This document shows, piece after piece, positions 32,945 through 42,864 of a stretch of DNA of 64,000 nucleotides. Origin of the DNA: Fibrobacteria bacterium (GTDB lineage Bacteria > Fibrobacterota > Fibrobacteria > UBA11236); NCBI GenBank assembly GCA_017881725.1, contig JADGQO010000030.1, positions 1-64,000 on the forward strand. Direction: 5' to 3'. Both the position numbers and the translations under genes were made by a program. The notes under the pieces are model-generated. The model was not told the DNA's origin, did not search any database, and worked only from the letters and a program-made list of their open reading frames with translations. Position 1 is the stretch's first letter; each line of letters starts with the position of its first letter.

Positions 32945-35530
32945 ATGAACGGCATGTTTACGGATAGAGTGAAGAAGGTCATGCAACTCGCGCGCGAGGA
33001 ATCGGTGCGTCTCGGCAATGACTACGTGGGCACCGAACACCTTCTGCTCGGACTGATCCGCGAGGGCGACGGCGTCGCGGTGGCGGTGCTGAAAAACCTG
33101 GGCATCGACCTGGATGATTTGGCGCGCAACATCGAGAAATCCATTTCCTCTTCCGGCGGAATGATGACCATCGGTCAGATGATCCCGTTCACGCCCCGGG
33201 CCAAGAAGGTTTTGGAAATCGCCGCGCAGGAAGCGCGCTCCATGAGCCACAAATATATCGGCACCGAGCATCTGCTCCTGGCCCTCATGAAGGACCATGA
33301 ATCCGCAGCGGCCAACGCCCTGGCCAGCATCGGGGTGGAATACGAACGCGTGAAGGAAGAAATCGAACGCGTGCTCCGCGGCGGCGACGCGCAACAAACC
33401 GGTGACTTCGCCGCTTCGCGCAAGAAGAGCAAGACCCCGTTCTTGGATCATTTCGGGCGGGACCTCACGGAGCTGGCCCGCCAGGGCCAATTGGATCCCA
33501 TCATCGGCCGCGGGCCGGAAATCGAACGCGTGATCCAAATCCTGTCGCGCCGCAAGAAGAACAATCCCGTGCTCATCGGAGAACCGGGCGTGGGCAAGAC
33601 CGCCATCGTGGAAGGGCTCGCGCAGAAAATCATCGAGCGCAACATTCCCGAAATTTTGGAGAGCAAGCGCGTCGTCACCTTGGACATGGGATCCATCGTG
33701 GCCGGCACCAAGTATCGCGGCCAGTTCGAGGAACGGCTCAAGAGCCTGATGACCGAATTGCAGAAGAACGAGAACGTCATCATCTTCATCGACGAATTGC
33801 ACACCATCGTCGGCGCCGGCGGTTCGGAAGGTTCCTTGGACGCGTCCAACATTTTCAAGCCCGCCCTGTCGCGCGGCGAGTTCCAATGCATCGGCGCCAC
33901 CACCTTGGACGAGTACCGCAAGTACATCGAGAAGGACGGCGCGCTGGAACGCCGTTTCCAGACCATCGTCGTGGATCCGCCTTCCCTGGCGGACACGCTG
34001 CAAATCATCAAGGGCCTGCGCCCCAAATACGAAGCGCATCACAAGGTCAATTATACCGAAGAAGCCCTGGAAGCGGCCGTGCGCCTTTCCGACCGCTACC
34101 TGTCGGACCGGTTCATGCCGGACAAGGCCATCGACATCATCGACGAGGCCGGCGCGCGCGTGCGCCTGGCCAGCCTTTCCATCCCCCCCGAACTGCGCAA
34201 CAAGGAGTTGGAGTTGGAAGGCGTGGTGAAGGAAAAGGAAGCTTCCGTCGAAAACCAGGATTATGAGACGGCCGCCAGCCTGCGCGATACGCAGGAAAAT
34301 CTGAAAGCCGAGCTGGAAGAAATGCGCAAGAAGTGGCGCGAGCAGAAACGCGAAGAGCGCCTGGTGGTGAACGAGGAGTCCATCCAAGAAGTGGTCGCCA
34401 AGATGACGGGCATTCCGCTCGCCAAGATGGCCAGCACCGAATCCAACCGCCTGTTGGCGATGGAAAAGGAATTGACGCAACGCGTGGTTGGTCAGGAACG
34501 CGCCATCGAAGTCATTTCCAAAGCCATCCGCCGCTCGCGTTCGGGCGTGCATTCGACCAAGCGGCCCATGGGCTCGTTCATGTTTCTGGGCCCCACGGGC
34601 GTGGGCAAGACGGAGTTGGTCAAGGCCTTGGCGTCCTTCCTGTTCGAATCGGAAGAAGCCCTCATCCGCATCGACATGTCGGAATACATGGAAAAGTTCG
34701 CGGTATCCCGCCTGGTCGGCGCGCCTCCCGGGTATGTCGGTTACGAAGAAGGCGGCCAATTGACGGAGAAGATCCGCAAGAAGCCCTATGCCGTGATCCT
34801 GCTGGACGAAATCGAAAAGGCGCATCCGGACGTATTCAACATCCTGTTGCAAATCCTCGATGACGGCCAATTGACAGACAGCTACGGCCGCAAGGTGAAC
34901 TTCAAGAACACCATCATCATCATGACGTCAAACCTGGGCGCCAAGGACATCAAGAAGGGCGTGGGCCTCGGCTTTGGCAAGGACGACTTGAACAGCGAGT
35001 ACGACCGCATGGAAAAAATGGTGCGCGAGGAAGTGAAGCGCACCTTCAATCCTGAATTCATCAACCGCCTGGACGACCTGGTCGTGTTCCGCCCGTTGGA
35101 ACGCAAGGACATGGGCAGCATCGTGGACATTCTCATCAACGAGTTGGAAAGTCGCCTGGGTCCCCGCGACATCAAGGTGCAAATCTCGGACACTGTACGC
35201 GATCTGATCGTCGAGAAAGGGTTCGATCCGCAATTGGGCGCCCGCCCGCTGCGTCGCGCCATTCAGAAGCTGATCGAGGATCCGCTGGCGGAAGAAATCC
35301 TGCGCGGCAAGGTGACGGAAAACTCCGTGCTCAAGGTGGCGCGCAAGGGCGACGAGATCACCTTTACGTCCTCGATTTCCGCAGCGGGAACCGCCAAAGC
35401 CACCAAGGCTGCCGAAGCTGCGGCCAAAGCCGCCGAAGCCGCCGAAACAAAGACCGGCGAGGGCGCGGGTAAATCCGGCGATGCGGGCAAGAAGGGCGAG
35501 AAGGAATCCATCGAGATTAAAGAAGGATAA
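32945..35530 (+). CDS. clpC: ClpC-type AAA+ unfoldase
   Basis: A hexameric Hsp100 ATPase that unfolds proteins for the ClpP peptidase. The 861-residue chain has two N-terminal Clp repeats (residues 1-150), AAA-1 with GEPGVGKTA (about 212), a middle region with a UVR-type motif ENQDYETAASLRDTQENLKAE, and AAA-2 with GPTGVGKTE (about 548). These are ClpC rather than ClpB features. The last 50 residues form an Ala/Lys/Glu-rich low-complexity tail. GAGAGG precedes the ATG. A weak -10-like TTATAC at 32897 suggests a separate promoter; no CIRCE or CtsR box is seen. Confidence 0.95.
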   Translation: MNGMFTDRVKKVMQLAREESVRLGNDYVGTEHLLLGLIREGDGVAVAVLKNLGIDLDDLARNIEKSISSSGGMMTIGQMIPFTPRAKKVLEIAAQEARSMSHKYIGTEHLLLALMKDHESAAANALASIGVEYERVKEEIERVLRGGDAQQTGDFAASRKKSKTPFLDHFGRDLTELARQGQLDPIIGRGPEIERVIQILSRRKKNNPVLIGEPGVGKTAIVEGLAQKIIERNIPEILESKRVVTLDMGSIVAGTKYRGQFEERLKSLMTELQKNENVIIFIDELHTIVGAGGSEGSLDASNIFKPALSRGEFQCIGATTLDEYRKYIEKDGALERRFQTIVVDPPSLADTLQIIKGLRPKYEAHHKVNYTEEALEAAVRLSDRYLSDRFMPDKAIDIIDEAGARVRLASLSIPPELRNKELELEGVVKEKEASVENQDYETAASLRDTQENLKAELEEMRKKWREQKREERLVVNEESIQEVVAKMTGIPLAKMASTESNRLLAMEKELTQRVVGQERAIEVISKAIRRSRSGVHSTKRPMGSFMFLGPTGVGKTELVKALASFLFESEEALIRIDMSEYMEKFAVSRLVGAPPGYVGYEEGGQLTEKIRKKPYAVILLDEIEKAHPDVFNILLQILDDGQLTDSYGRKVNFKNTIIIMTSNLGAKDIKKGVGLGFGKDDLNSEYDRMEKMVREEVKRTFNPEFINRLDDLVVFRPLERKDMGSIVDILINELESRLGPRDIKVQISDTVRDLIVEKGFDPQLGARPLRRAIQKLIEDPLAEEILRGKVTENSVLKVARKGDEITFTSSISAAGTAKATKAAEAAAKAAEAAETKTGEGAGKSGDAGKKGEKESIEIKEG

Positions 35531-35738
35531 TCCGGTCCCGCGTGACGCGGGACGCTCCGCCGAAATCTTCGATGCCGTAAGCGACGCAGGTTGCTTGTGG
35601 CTTCGAAACCTTCCAGCACCATGCCACCGGGTGCTTAACACGCGCCACGGTCGGTACCGTTCTTTCCCACCCGCCGTTCACGACTCAAGCCAAAGGGCTT
35701 TTTCTATATTATTCCGGTTTCCAACCAGGACGGCTTTT

Positions 35739-38132
35739 TTGACAATTCGCAAGTCCCTTCTCGCCTTTGCTTTGCTATTCCTTGGCGCGGCCCGATATAC
35801 TTTGGCGCAGACCCAACCCGGCTTTCGCAGCCCGGTCAAGGAAGTCAAAATCGCCCAAATCCTGGTCGAAGGCAATAAGACGGTGGATAAGTCCATGGTC
35901 TTGAACACCATCCAAATTCAAAAAGGGGATGAGTTACTGCCGCCGGTACTGCGCCAACGTGTGCAGGGCTCGGTTTCGGCGCTGAATAAATTGGGTCTTT
36001 TCTCCGACGTCAAGGTGGACATCGACTATCCAGACTCCTTGGACGGCGCCGTGTTGACCTTCGTGGTCGTGGAACAACCGACCCTGGCCCGCGCGGATTT
36101 CAAAGGCAACGACAAGATCAAAAAGGACGCGATCAAGGAAGTGGTCGATTTGTTGGACGGACAGGTTTATTCCGTCTCCGCGGTCGAACGAAATCGTCAG
36201 AAAATTCTCGATTTATACCATAACAAGGGTTATTTGCTGGCCAAAGTCGAGGTCGTGGACGGCGTCGAAGCGGAGACCGCCCGGAAAACTGTGACCTTTC
36301 AAATCACGGAAAACCGTAAAGTATTGGTCCGCTACGTCACCTTCGCCGGAAACGACAATGTCGTGGACAAGCAATTGCGCAAGCATTTCCCCATTAAGGA
36401 AGATCGCTGGTGGCGCGACGGTGAATTCAAGGAAGACGAGTTCCGGCTGGGCCAGGATTCGATCGTGGATTATTACCGTGAATTGGGTTTCCTGGACGCG
36501 TCGGTCAAGGGCGATAAAATCAATTACACCGACGATAAGCGATACCTCGACGTGCGCCTGAACGTCAAAGAAGGCCGCAAGTACCGCTTCGGGAAAGCCA
36601 CCTTCATCCATAATAACATCATGGACGACGCCGCTCTCAAGGCGCAAGTCCTTTTGGACTCGGGCGAAATTTTCAACATGAAGAAATTCGAGGCCATGAA
36701 ATTCCAGGTCCAATCGTTGTACCGTGAAGAGGGATACCTTTTCATGGACATGCAGGATCAATTCAACTACCGCGATTCCATCGTGGACGTGATCTTCACC
36801 ATCAAGGAAAACAGCATCGCGCACATCCAACTTGTGGACATTCGCGGCAATACCAAAACCAAGGACAAGGTGATTCGCCGGGAAATCAAATTGTTTCCGG
36901 GCGACATTTTCCGCCAGTCGCTCGTCATGCGCGCCCAGCGCGACATCATGCAATTGGCTTTTTTCGACAACGTCGAGCCCAATATCGAGCAGGTCAAGGA
37001 CGGGGATCCGAGCGACATCAACTTGGTCATGAAAGTCACGGAAAAACAGGCGGGAACGGGAACCGTCTCGGCGGGTTTGGCCTACAGCCAGCGCGATCAA
37101 TTCGTCGGCACCATCGGCTTGCAAATTCCCAACCTCCTGGGTAATGGGCAACGCGGGGACCTCAGCGTGGAATGGGGGCCGAATAAAAAACTGGGATCGA
37201 TCGGATTCACCGAGCCCTGGTTCATGGATACCCCGACCTTAGTGGGCGGCAGTGTTTTCTATAGCTTCCAGAAAGCCTTGCAGGCCAACCAACAGGATTA
37301 TACGCGATACGGGTTCCGGGCCAACTTGGGCCGTAGACTCACCTGGCCGGACGACTATTTCTCCCTGAGCGGAAGCTATAACCTGACGGAGAACGACAAC
37401 GGCTTCGCGACCAATCCCAATTCGTTAATCATACCGTCCGGTTTGGAATCGTCCGTGCATGTTTCGCTTACCCGCGACGACAAGAACCTGCCGTTCTTCC
37501 CGTCGGAAGGATCGTTGTACCGCCTGACCTACAGCCGCGTGGGCGGCCAGCTCGGCGGCGACTTCGATTATCACCAAGTCGACACCAAGGTCGATTGGTG
37601 GTTCCCGACCGTCGGCAAATTGGTCCTGGGCCTGCAAACGGACTTCGGCATACTCCTGGGCGGCAATATCCAGACCTACGATCTTTTCCAAATGGGCGGC
37701 GTACTGGGTTATCAAGGCAAGATGCGCGGATACGATCCGGGCAGCATGGGATCCTCCCGGGTGGGACGGTCCTATTTTTCCTACGTCACCGAGCTGACCT
37801 ATCCGGTGGTGGAGAACACCTTTTACTTGCTGGGCTTTTTCGACGTCGGCAACGTGTTCGGCAATATTCCCAAATATGATCCGGTTCAACCCGGATACTA
37901 CAACCCGGTCAGCAACAAATCCGTTCCCGATCCATGGGAGGAAATCGATTTTTCGAACATGAAGCGCGACATGGGTTTTGGGTTCCGTTTGGTCATCCCG
38001 TTGGTGGCTCCGTTCGGAATGGGTTTTGATTTTGGTTGGCCGTTGGACGACAAAGAAAATTATGATGGAACGCGCAGCCCGGTGGTTTCGCGTACTCCAG
38101 TCGTCAATTTCGTCATTGAGCAAGGTTTCTAA
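35739..38132 (+). CDS. bamA: Outer-membrane protein assembly factor BamA
   Basis: Folds beta-barrel proteins into the outer membrane. A 797-residue product starting at a TTG with AGGA upstream: signal peptide (LLAFALLFLGAARYTLA), five POTRA domains (about 30-430, first KIAQILVEGNKTVDK), then a 16-stranded barrel with the L6 loop GGxxxxxG-like region and terminal NFVIEQGF ending in Phe. The open frame begins far upstream within the clpC end, but only this TTG gives a signal peptide. It is the first gene of the bamA-skp-lpx block. Confidence 0.95.
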   Translation: MTIRKSLLAFALLFLGAARYTLAQTQPGFRSPVKEVKIAQILVEGNKTVDKSMVLNTIQIQKGDELLPPVLRQRVQGSVSALNKLGLFSDVKVDIDYPDSLDGAVLTFVVVEQPTLARADFKGNDKIKKDAIKEVVDLLDGQVYSVSAVERNRQKILDLYHNKGYLLAKVEVVDGVEAETARKTVTFQITENRKVLVRYVTFAGNDNVVDKQLRKHFPIKEDRWWRDGEFKEDEFRLGQDSIVDYYRELGFLDASVKGDKINYTDDKRYLDVRLNVKEGRKYRFGKATFIHNNIMDDAALKAQVLLDSGEIFNMKKFEAMKFQVQSLYREEGYLFMDMQDQFNYRDSIVDVIFTIKENSIAHIQLVDIRGNTKTKDKVIRREIKLFPGDIFRQSLVMRAQRDIMQLAFFDNVEPNIEQVKDGDPSDINLVMKVTEKQAGTGTVSAGLAYSQRDQFVGTIGLQIPNLLGNGQRGDLSVEWGPNKKLGSIGFTEPWFMDTPTLVGGSVFYSFQKALQANQQDYTRYGFRANLGRRLTWPDDYFSLSGSYNLTENDNGFATNPNSLIIPSGLESSVHVSLTRDDKNLPFFPSEGSLYRLTYSRVGGQLGGDFDYHQVDTKVDWWFPTVGKLVLGLQTDFGILLGGNIQTYDLFQMGGVLGYQGKMRGYDPGSMGSSRVGRSYFSYVTELTYPVVENTFYLLGFFDVGNVFGNIPKYDPVQPGYYNPVSNKSVPDPWEEIDFSNMKRDMGFGFRLVIPLVAPFGMGFDFGWPLDDKENYDGTRSPVVSRTPVVNFVIEQGF

Positions 38133-38141
38133 GGAGGAATC

Positions 38142-38657
38142 ATGAAACGCCTGATTATCGGTATGGCACTGGCTTTGGCCGGATTGTCCCAAGCTACGGA
38201 TTTGAAAATCGCCCACGTCGATACGAAAATAATTTTCGACAAGTACGCGGATACGAAGAAGGCCCAAAAGCAATATGACTCCCAGGTCCAGAAATGGGAA
38301 CAAGACGCGGCCAACAAGCAAAAAGACCTGATGGAGATGAAGGACAAGTTGGATAAGCAGTCCTTGATGCTCAGCGAGGAAAAAAAGAAGGAAATGGAAG
38401 CCGATTTTCTGAAAAAGAAAAGCGAGTACGAGCAATTCGTCCAAAAGGTATACGGCAAGGACGGCGAGCTTTTTCAGAAGAACGAGGAATTTTCCGGACC
38501 GATCATCGCCAAGATTAAGAAAACCATCCAAGACGTCGCCAATCAGGAAGGTTATGATCTGGTCATTGACCGTGCCGCCGGTGCGGTGGTGTTTTGGAAA
38601 AAGGACAATGACTTGACGCAAAAGGTGATCGAGGTTCTGAACAAAGAGGCCAAGTAG
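38142..38657 (+). CDS. skp: Skp/OmpH periplasmic chaperone
   Basis: A 171-residue protein with a signal peptide (MKRLIIGMALALAGLSQA) and a long, highly charged coiled coil (about residues 40-110) flanked by short strands, the jellyfish-like Skp/OmpH fold. It holds unfolded outer-membrane proteins and delivers them to BamA. AAGGAGGA with six-base spacing precedes the ATG, and it starts nine bases after bamA, as in many diderms. Confidence 0.92.
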   Translation: MKRLIIGMALALAGLSQATDLKIAHVDTKIIFDKYADTKKAQKQYDSQVQKWEQDAANKQKDLMEMKDKLDKQSLMLSEEKKKEMEADFLKKKSEYEQFVQKVYGKDGELFQKNEEFSGPIIAKIKKTIQDVANQEGYDLVIDRAAGAVVFWKKDNDLTQKVIEVLNKEAK

Positions 38658-38659
38658 GC

Positions 38660-39754
38660 TTGCGCCTCCGGGCAGCGCTTCCAGTAGCGGACGTATTGGC
38701 CTTGCTCCGTCCCATGGCGGTGGCGGCCCAGGCTGCGTCGATGGCCCGTCCTCCCGAAGTCACTCTCGCCTCCTTAGTCGTATCGGCTTTCGGAGGCGGA
38801 TCATCCTCCTCTGCGACCGCTTCTGCCGCTTCTTCCCTTGCCCAATCGGCGGGAGGCGATGGTTCGGCGATAAATTTTAAGCTTACCGATTTTACTTCCG
38901 CTGATCGTTCCACTCCGGAATCCCTGACCTTTCTCGGCGCGCGCGTGCCTTCCGCCATTCGCAAAAATTTACAGGCGGCTTTCATCATCGCGGAGCCGGC
39001 GGTAAAATGCCCGGAGGGAATACCCAATCTGCGGGTTACATCCGTGCATGCCGCCATGTCCATGTTGCTGAAGGTTTTCGCGGATCGATGCGAACCTCTC
39101 CGTCCGGATTGGAAGCCCTGTGGATTGGAAAACCGCATCGCGGCCACGGCCGTGGTGGAAGGCGTATTGGAAGGCAACGTCACCGTCGGCCATGGCGCCT
39201 TTATCGGACCCGGCGCGTACATCGGTTCGGGCTCGGTGATTGAACCGCGCGCGGTCATTCAGGGGGGCGTTATTGTCGGCCGGAATTGTTTGGTGCAAAG
39301 CGGCGTGGTTTTGGGTTGCGCCGGATTTGGTTTCGTTTCCGGTCCCAATGGCATGGAAGCAATGCCGCATCCGGCCGGCGTGGTCATCGGCGATGAATGC
39401 TGGATAGGCGCCAATTCGGTGGTTGCTGCGGGCGTACTTCATCCCACGGAATTAGGCCGTGGCTGCAAACTCGACAGCCATGTGCAAATAGCCCACAATG
39501 TCCGCATGGGGTCCGATTGCCTGTTGGCCTCGCAGTCCGGCATTGCCGGGTCCACACGGGTCGGCGACCGCTTGCGCATGGGCGGCGCGGCTTCGATTGA
39601 CGGGCGCTTGCATCTGGGCGATGACGTGACGGTAGCGGCCTGTTCGGGCGTCACCAAGGATTTCCCGGACGGCGTTACGGTGGCCGGCTTCCCGGCCCGG
39701 CTTATCGGAGAATGGCGGCGTCAAATGGTGGGCGAAAGAAAACCTCCCGCTTAA
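38660..39754 (+). CDS. lpxD: UDP-3-O-acylglucosamine N-acyltransferase (LpxD)
   Basis: Adds the second acyl chain in lipid A synthesis. The 364-residue product has a variable N-terminal uridine-binding domain, here with a Gly/Ser/Ala-rich insert (about 48-70), and a C-terminal left-handed beta-helix of hexapeptides with GCAGFGFV, catalytic His in SHVQIAHNVRMG and the typical PARLIGEW end. The TTG start two bases after skp is used because it gives the expected length; an ATG at 38714 is possible. A part of the operon bamA-skp-lpxD-lpxC-fabZ-lpxA. Confidence 0.9.
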   Translation: MRLRAALPVADVLALLRPMAVAAQAASMARPPEVTLASLVVSAFGGGSSSSATASAASSLAQSAGGDGSAINFKLTDFTSADRSTPESLTFLGARVPSAIRKNLQAAFIIAEPAVKCPEGIPNLRVTSVHAAMSMLLKVFADRCEPLRPDWKPCGLENRIAATAVVEGVLEGNVTVGHGAFIGPGAYIGSGSVIEPRAVIQGGVIVGRNCLVQSGVVLGCAGFGFVSGPNGMEAMPHPAGVVIGDECWIGANSVVAAGVLHPTELGRGCKLDSHVQIAHNVRMGSDCLLASQSGIAGSTRVGDRLRMGGAASIDGRLHLGDDVTVAACSGVTKDFPDGVTVAGFPARLIGEWRRQMVGERKPPA

Positions 39755-39805
39755 CGCTTAAGGGCCCTAAGCGAATACCTTAAAATCCTACCTTTTCCAA
39801 AGTCG

Positions 39806-40720
39806 ATGGGTACCGTAAAAAAGGAAATTCTATCCGGCCGCGGTCTCCATAGCGGTATCGCGGGATCGGTGGAATTGCGGTTGTCGGACAATTCCAGTTC
39901 GTTCCAAGCCTCCCCAGCCGCAAGTCACGGCAAAGCGCCTTGCCATCCGCTCTTTCATTTCGAAGCTGGCCGCACCCTTTCGCCTGCGGATTTGGGGTTG
40001 ATGCGCAGACGCGCCCAACGCGGGACGGTGTTGGGGGAGGGCGTTTCGGAGTGGCGCACGCCCGAGCATTTCTTGGCCACCATGCTTTTTGCTTCCAGTC
40101 TTCCCTGCGATGTTTTTTGTCATGGTGTGGAGCTGCCGGGTTTGGATGGGAGCGCCTTGCCCTTTCGGGAAGCGATTGCGCGTTTGGATCCGAAAATTGC
40201 GCGCCAACCGGCCTGGAGCGAATATCATTCAGGGTTGGAGTGGGAGCATGAATGGGAGTATGGTTTCATCCGCGTCCGACCCGCGCCGAGATTCGAAGTC
40301 CTCTATCGCGTCGAGCGGCACGGCTTGCGGCAGGCGTTCCATCTCCGGGACGCGGATACGGCATGGCGGGAAATTTTACCCGCGCGCACCTGGGTCTTCC
40401 ACGAGGAATGGAAGGCGGCGAAATCGCAAGGCTTGATGTCCGGCGCGGGAATCGAATCGGGTCTGTTGCTGGCGGAATCGAAAGAACTTCATCCCAAAAT
40501 ATTACTCGATAATCCGGAACTGCCCGGCGGCAAATACCCGCTTCTCAATCAGCCGGATTGGCGCATGCCCGAGGAGGCGGCCAAGCATAAAATCCTCGAC
40601 TTGCTGGGAGATTTGGCTTTGCTGGGATTGGCTTTACCCAGTTTGGAGATCGAGATCCTCAATGGCGGCCACGCCGAACACCATTTGCTTTTGGACCGCT
40701 TGAACCCGGCTAGGGCTTAG
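39806..40720 (+). CDS. lpxC: UDP-3-O-acyl-GlcNAc deacetylase (LpxC)
   Basis: Zinc enzyme for the first committed step of lipid A synthesis. The 304-residue product starts KKEILSGRGLHSG. Zinc ligands are seen as EHFLATML (His), and KHKILDLLGDLALLG (His and Asp). The general-acid His is in NGGHAEHHLLLD, and DGSALPF is the family loop. In Bacteroidota lpxC and fabZ are often one fused gene; here they are separate but adjacent. The 60-base gap to fabZ suggests coupling through one transcript. Confidence 0.92.
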   Translation: MGTVKKEILSGRGLHSGIAGSVELRLSDNSSSFQASPAASHGKAPCHPLFHFEAGRTLSPADLGLMRRRAQRGTVLGEGVSEWRTPEHFLATMLFASSLPCDVFCHGVELPGLDGSALPFREAIARLDPKIARQPAWSEYHSGLEWEHEWEYGFIRVRPAPRFEVLYRVERHGLRQAFHLRDADTAWREILPARTWVFHEEWKAAKSQGLMSGAGIESGLLLAESKELHPKILLDNPELPGGKYPLLNQPDWRMPEEAAKHKILDLLGDLALLGLALPSLEIEILNGGHAEHHLLLDRLNPARA

Positions 40721-40780
40721 GTACTAGAGGCCAGGGAGATACTAGATTTACCCCTTAACGTTAGAACGGAGTCCTCGCGC

Positions 40781-41254
40781 ATGGGCGAAATCAATCCCTA
40801 TCTTACCTCGGACAATCCCAAATTCATCTTGGATTTCGCGGGGATACTCAAGATCCTGCCGCACCGCTACCCGTTCCTTTTTGTGGATGGAATCACGGCT
40901 TTTGAAAAGGGAAAGTTGATAGTAGGACAAAAAAATGTCTCCTTCAACGAGCCGTTTTTCGCGGGTCATTTTCCGCAGGAACCCGTCATGCCGGGAGTAT
41001 TGCAGATCGAGGCGCTGGCCCAGGTCAGTTGCCTATTGATTTACCTCTCTTTTCCCGAAGAGACCATGGGGAAGCGTCCAGCCTTTGCTGGCGTGGAAGA
41101 AGCCCGATTCCGTAAACCGGTTCGTCCGGGGCACATTCTCACTTTACGCGGCGACTTGGATAAATTCCGACGCGGTTTCGCCATCGTGAAGACACGCGCC
41201 GAAATCGACGGGGAATTGGTCGCCGAGGCCATCATCAAGGCTTCGCTGGTCTAA
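40781..41254 (+). CDS. fabZ: 3-hydroxyacyl-ACP dehydratase FabZ
   Basis: Dehydrates 3-hydroxyacyl-ACP in fatty acid synthesis. The 157-residue hot-dog-fold protein has ILPHRYPFLFVD and the catalytic His and Glu in AGHFPQEPVMPGVLQIEALAQ. Its place between lpxC and lpxA is the usual one, since FabZ and LpxA compete for 3-hydroxyacyl-ACP. The first residues before the helix at KFILDFAGILKIL are longer than usual by about 15. Confidence 0.95.
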   Translation: MGEINPYLTSDNPKFILDFAGILKILPHRYPFLFVDGITAFEKGKLIVGQKNVSFNEPFFAGHFPQEPVMPGVLQIEALAQVSCLLIYLSFPEETMGKRPAFAGVEEARFRKPVRPGHILTLRGDLDKFRRGFAIVKTRAEIDGELVAEAIIKASLV

Positions 41255-41269
41255 GGGTCCGGCGCGTCC

Positions 41270-42079
41270 ATGGCTATCCATCCCACCGCCATCATTGATC
41301 CAAGCCTGGAAATCCCCCCCGACCTGGAAGTCGGGCCTTACGCCGTCATTGACAAAGGCGTGAGCTTGGCATCCGGCGTTTCCATCGGCCCCTTTTGCCA
41401 TGTGTATGCGGGAACCCGCTTGGAATCGAAAGTGCGGTTGGACGACGGTGTCGTGGTGGGCAACACGCCGCAGGATTTGAAATATCGAGGCGAGCCTAGC
41501 GAGGCGTGGGTGGGAGCCGGGACGGTTTTGCGTGAGTATGTGACTGTAAACCGCGGGACTGCGGCTTCCGGATTGACGCGCATCGGTACCGACTGCCTGA
41601 TCATGGCTTACTCCCATGTGGCCCATGATTGCAAAATCGGCGACGGCGTCATCATCGCCAACGGCGTGCAAATGGGCGGGCATGTCCGCATCGGCGACAA
41701 AGCGGTGATTTCCGGGATGACGGGCATCCATCAGTTCACAAGCATTGGCGCCGGAGCCTTCATCGGCGGGGGCTTGCGCGTGGATAAGGATGTTCTGCCC
41801 TACACTAAAGCCCTGGGAGAACCGTTGCGTTACGGCGGTTTGAATGAGATGGGGTTGGCGCGCGCCGGTTGGCCGATTGGGGCCGGAGCGTGGTTGCGAT
41901 CCTTATATCGAGGACGCGATCGCGAACGTACTTTGGCGGGCGCATCCGACCTTGCGGGCTGGGAAAAACGGATTGCCGATGGCGAGTTGGAAGGTTTAGG
42001 CGGACTTGCGCGTGAGTTGCGGGATTTCCTGGCGACCCGGCGGCGCGGTCTTTTGCTCCGCGAGCCGATGCCGGAATAA
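41270..42079 (+). CDS. lpxA: UDP-GlcNAc O-acyltransferase (LpxA)
   Basis: First acylation in lipid A synthesis. A 269-residue left-handed beta-helix protein with hexapeptide repeats, starting IHPTAIIDPSLEIPPDLEVGP, catalytic His in MAYSHVAHDC, and GNTPQDLKY and VNRGT as LpxA-specific loops. The C-terminal helical domain follows. It starts 15 bases after fabZ and ends the operon at a terminator. Confidence 0.95.
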   Translation: MAIHPTAIIDPSLEIPPDLEVGPYAVIDKGVSLASGVSIGPFCHVYAGTRLESKVRLDDGVVVGNTPQDLKYRGEPSEAWVGAGTVLREYVTVNRGTAASGLTRIGTDCLIMAYSHVAHDCKIGDGVIIANGVQMGGHVRIGDKAVISGMTGIHQFTSIGAGAFIGGGLRVDKDVLPYTKALGEPLRYGGLNEMGLARAGWPIGAGAWLRSLYRGRDRERTLAGASDLAGWEKRIADGELEGLGGLARELRDFLATRRRGLLLREPMPE

Positions 42080-42101
42080 AGAATACCGGATTAAAACGTG
42101 T

Positions 42102-42127
42102 GGGCCGATACCCTTACCGGCCCTTTT
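42102..42127 (+). terminator. Intrinsic terminator after lpxA
   Basis: GGGCCG (42102-42107), a ten-base loop, CGGCCC (42118-42123) and TTTT. It lies 23 bases after the lpxA stop and closes the bamA-lpxA operon. Confidence 0.75.
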
Positions 42128-42168
42128 AGGCTGCCGGACTAGGCGGCCCGCGGATCGGGGCGACCCGG

Positions 42169-42185
42169 CGGACCGGAGCGGTCCG
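42169..42185. repeat. GC-rich hairpin CGGACCG-GAG-CGGTCCG
   Basis: Perfect seven-base stem with a three-base loop, between the lpxA terminator and the end of the minus-strand gene at 42187. It may help terminate that gene, although no T run follows. Similar CCGGAC/GTCCGG hairpins occur at 47097, 49602 and (as CCGGAG/CTCCGG) 59591. Confidence 0.6.
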
Positions 42186-42186
42186 A

Positions 42187-42624
42187 CTAGGACGTGGCCG
42201 GAACCGGGTGGAGATTCAGCTCCGACTCGATCAAGGGCATCAATTGGTCCTTCAGTTTTTCAAAACAAAATACCTGTTGGAACATGGATGTACTGCGATG
42301 GGCTTCGGCTTTTTGCCGGATCCAATCTGCGACGCAATTTTGGCGCTTGGTATCGTCATCGACTGGTGCGGTGATTTCCTTGCGGATGGTTGAACTTTGC
42401 TTGGCCATGTACTGGGCCATGTCGAAAGGCATATTATGCTGAATGATGAAAATCTTGATCAACATGTCCAGAGGGCGTGGGCCTTCCATCTGCTGGAAAT
42501 CATGGATGAAGGTCAGTAATTTTTGGCGGTTAGTCCGAATGAAAGGCAGCAACGAAGCTTTCAAATCGTTCAAATCGCCGCAATCGTAGGCCTTCTCAAG
42601 TTCACGTACGATTTCGGATCCCAT
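42187..42624 (-). CDS. Small helical protein of unknown function
   Basis: A 145-residue soluble, mostly alpha-helical protein with no recognised domain. It is rich in Lys, Gln and Met. GGGAGG with nine-base spacing supports the ATG. A TATAAT lies upstream, so it likely has its own promoter. It ends next to a GC-rich hairpin and faces the bamA-lpxA operon tail to tail. Because the translation signals are good I think it is a real gene, but its role is unknown. Confidence 0.55.
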   Translation of the reverse strand: MGSEIVRELEKAYDCGDLNDLKASLLPFIRTNRQKLLTFIHDFQQMEGPRPLDMLIKIFIIQHNMPFDMAQYMAKQSSTIRKEITAPVDDDTKRQNCVADWIRQKAEAHRSTSMFQQVFCFEKLKDQLMPLIESELNLHPVPATS

Positions 42625-42675
42625 TAGAGAATCCTCCCGAAATACTGTTGAAAAAAAAGGTAGTACGCTAAGATC

Positions 42676-42704
42676 ATTATACCAAGTAACACGAAATTAA
42701 CCGC
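42676..42704 (-). promoter_or_regulatory. Predicted promoter for the 42187-42624 gene
   Basis: On the minus strand a perfect TATAAT (42681-42676) with GCGGTT 17 bases upstream (42704-42699). The -35 is weak, so an activator may be needed. Confidence 0.5.
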
Positions 42705-42864
42705 TGAAATTAGGTAACCGGGGCCGGCGATTCTGTAGGGTTTTTCCGTTTATTTCCGGTATTTCATGGGAGCAGCACAACTATGAACTGTTTATGGTTA
42801 AAAAATAGTCAAACCCGCCTCGGCGGTTTCGGGGCCTCTTGGCATAACCAAGCTGGATTTAATT

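Noticed and set aside
32897-34870. A 657-residue open frame on the minus strand opposite clpC
   Set aside because: Shadow of clpC codon bias; no ribosome site or recognisable domain.
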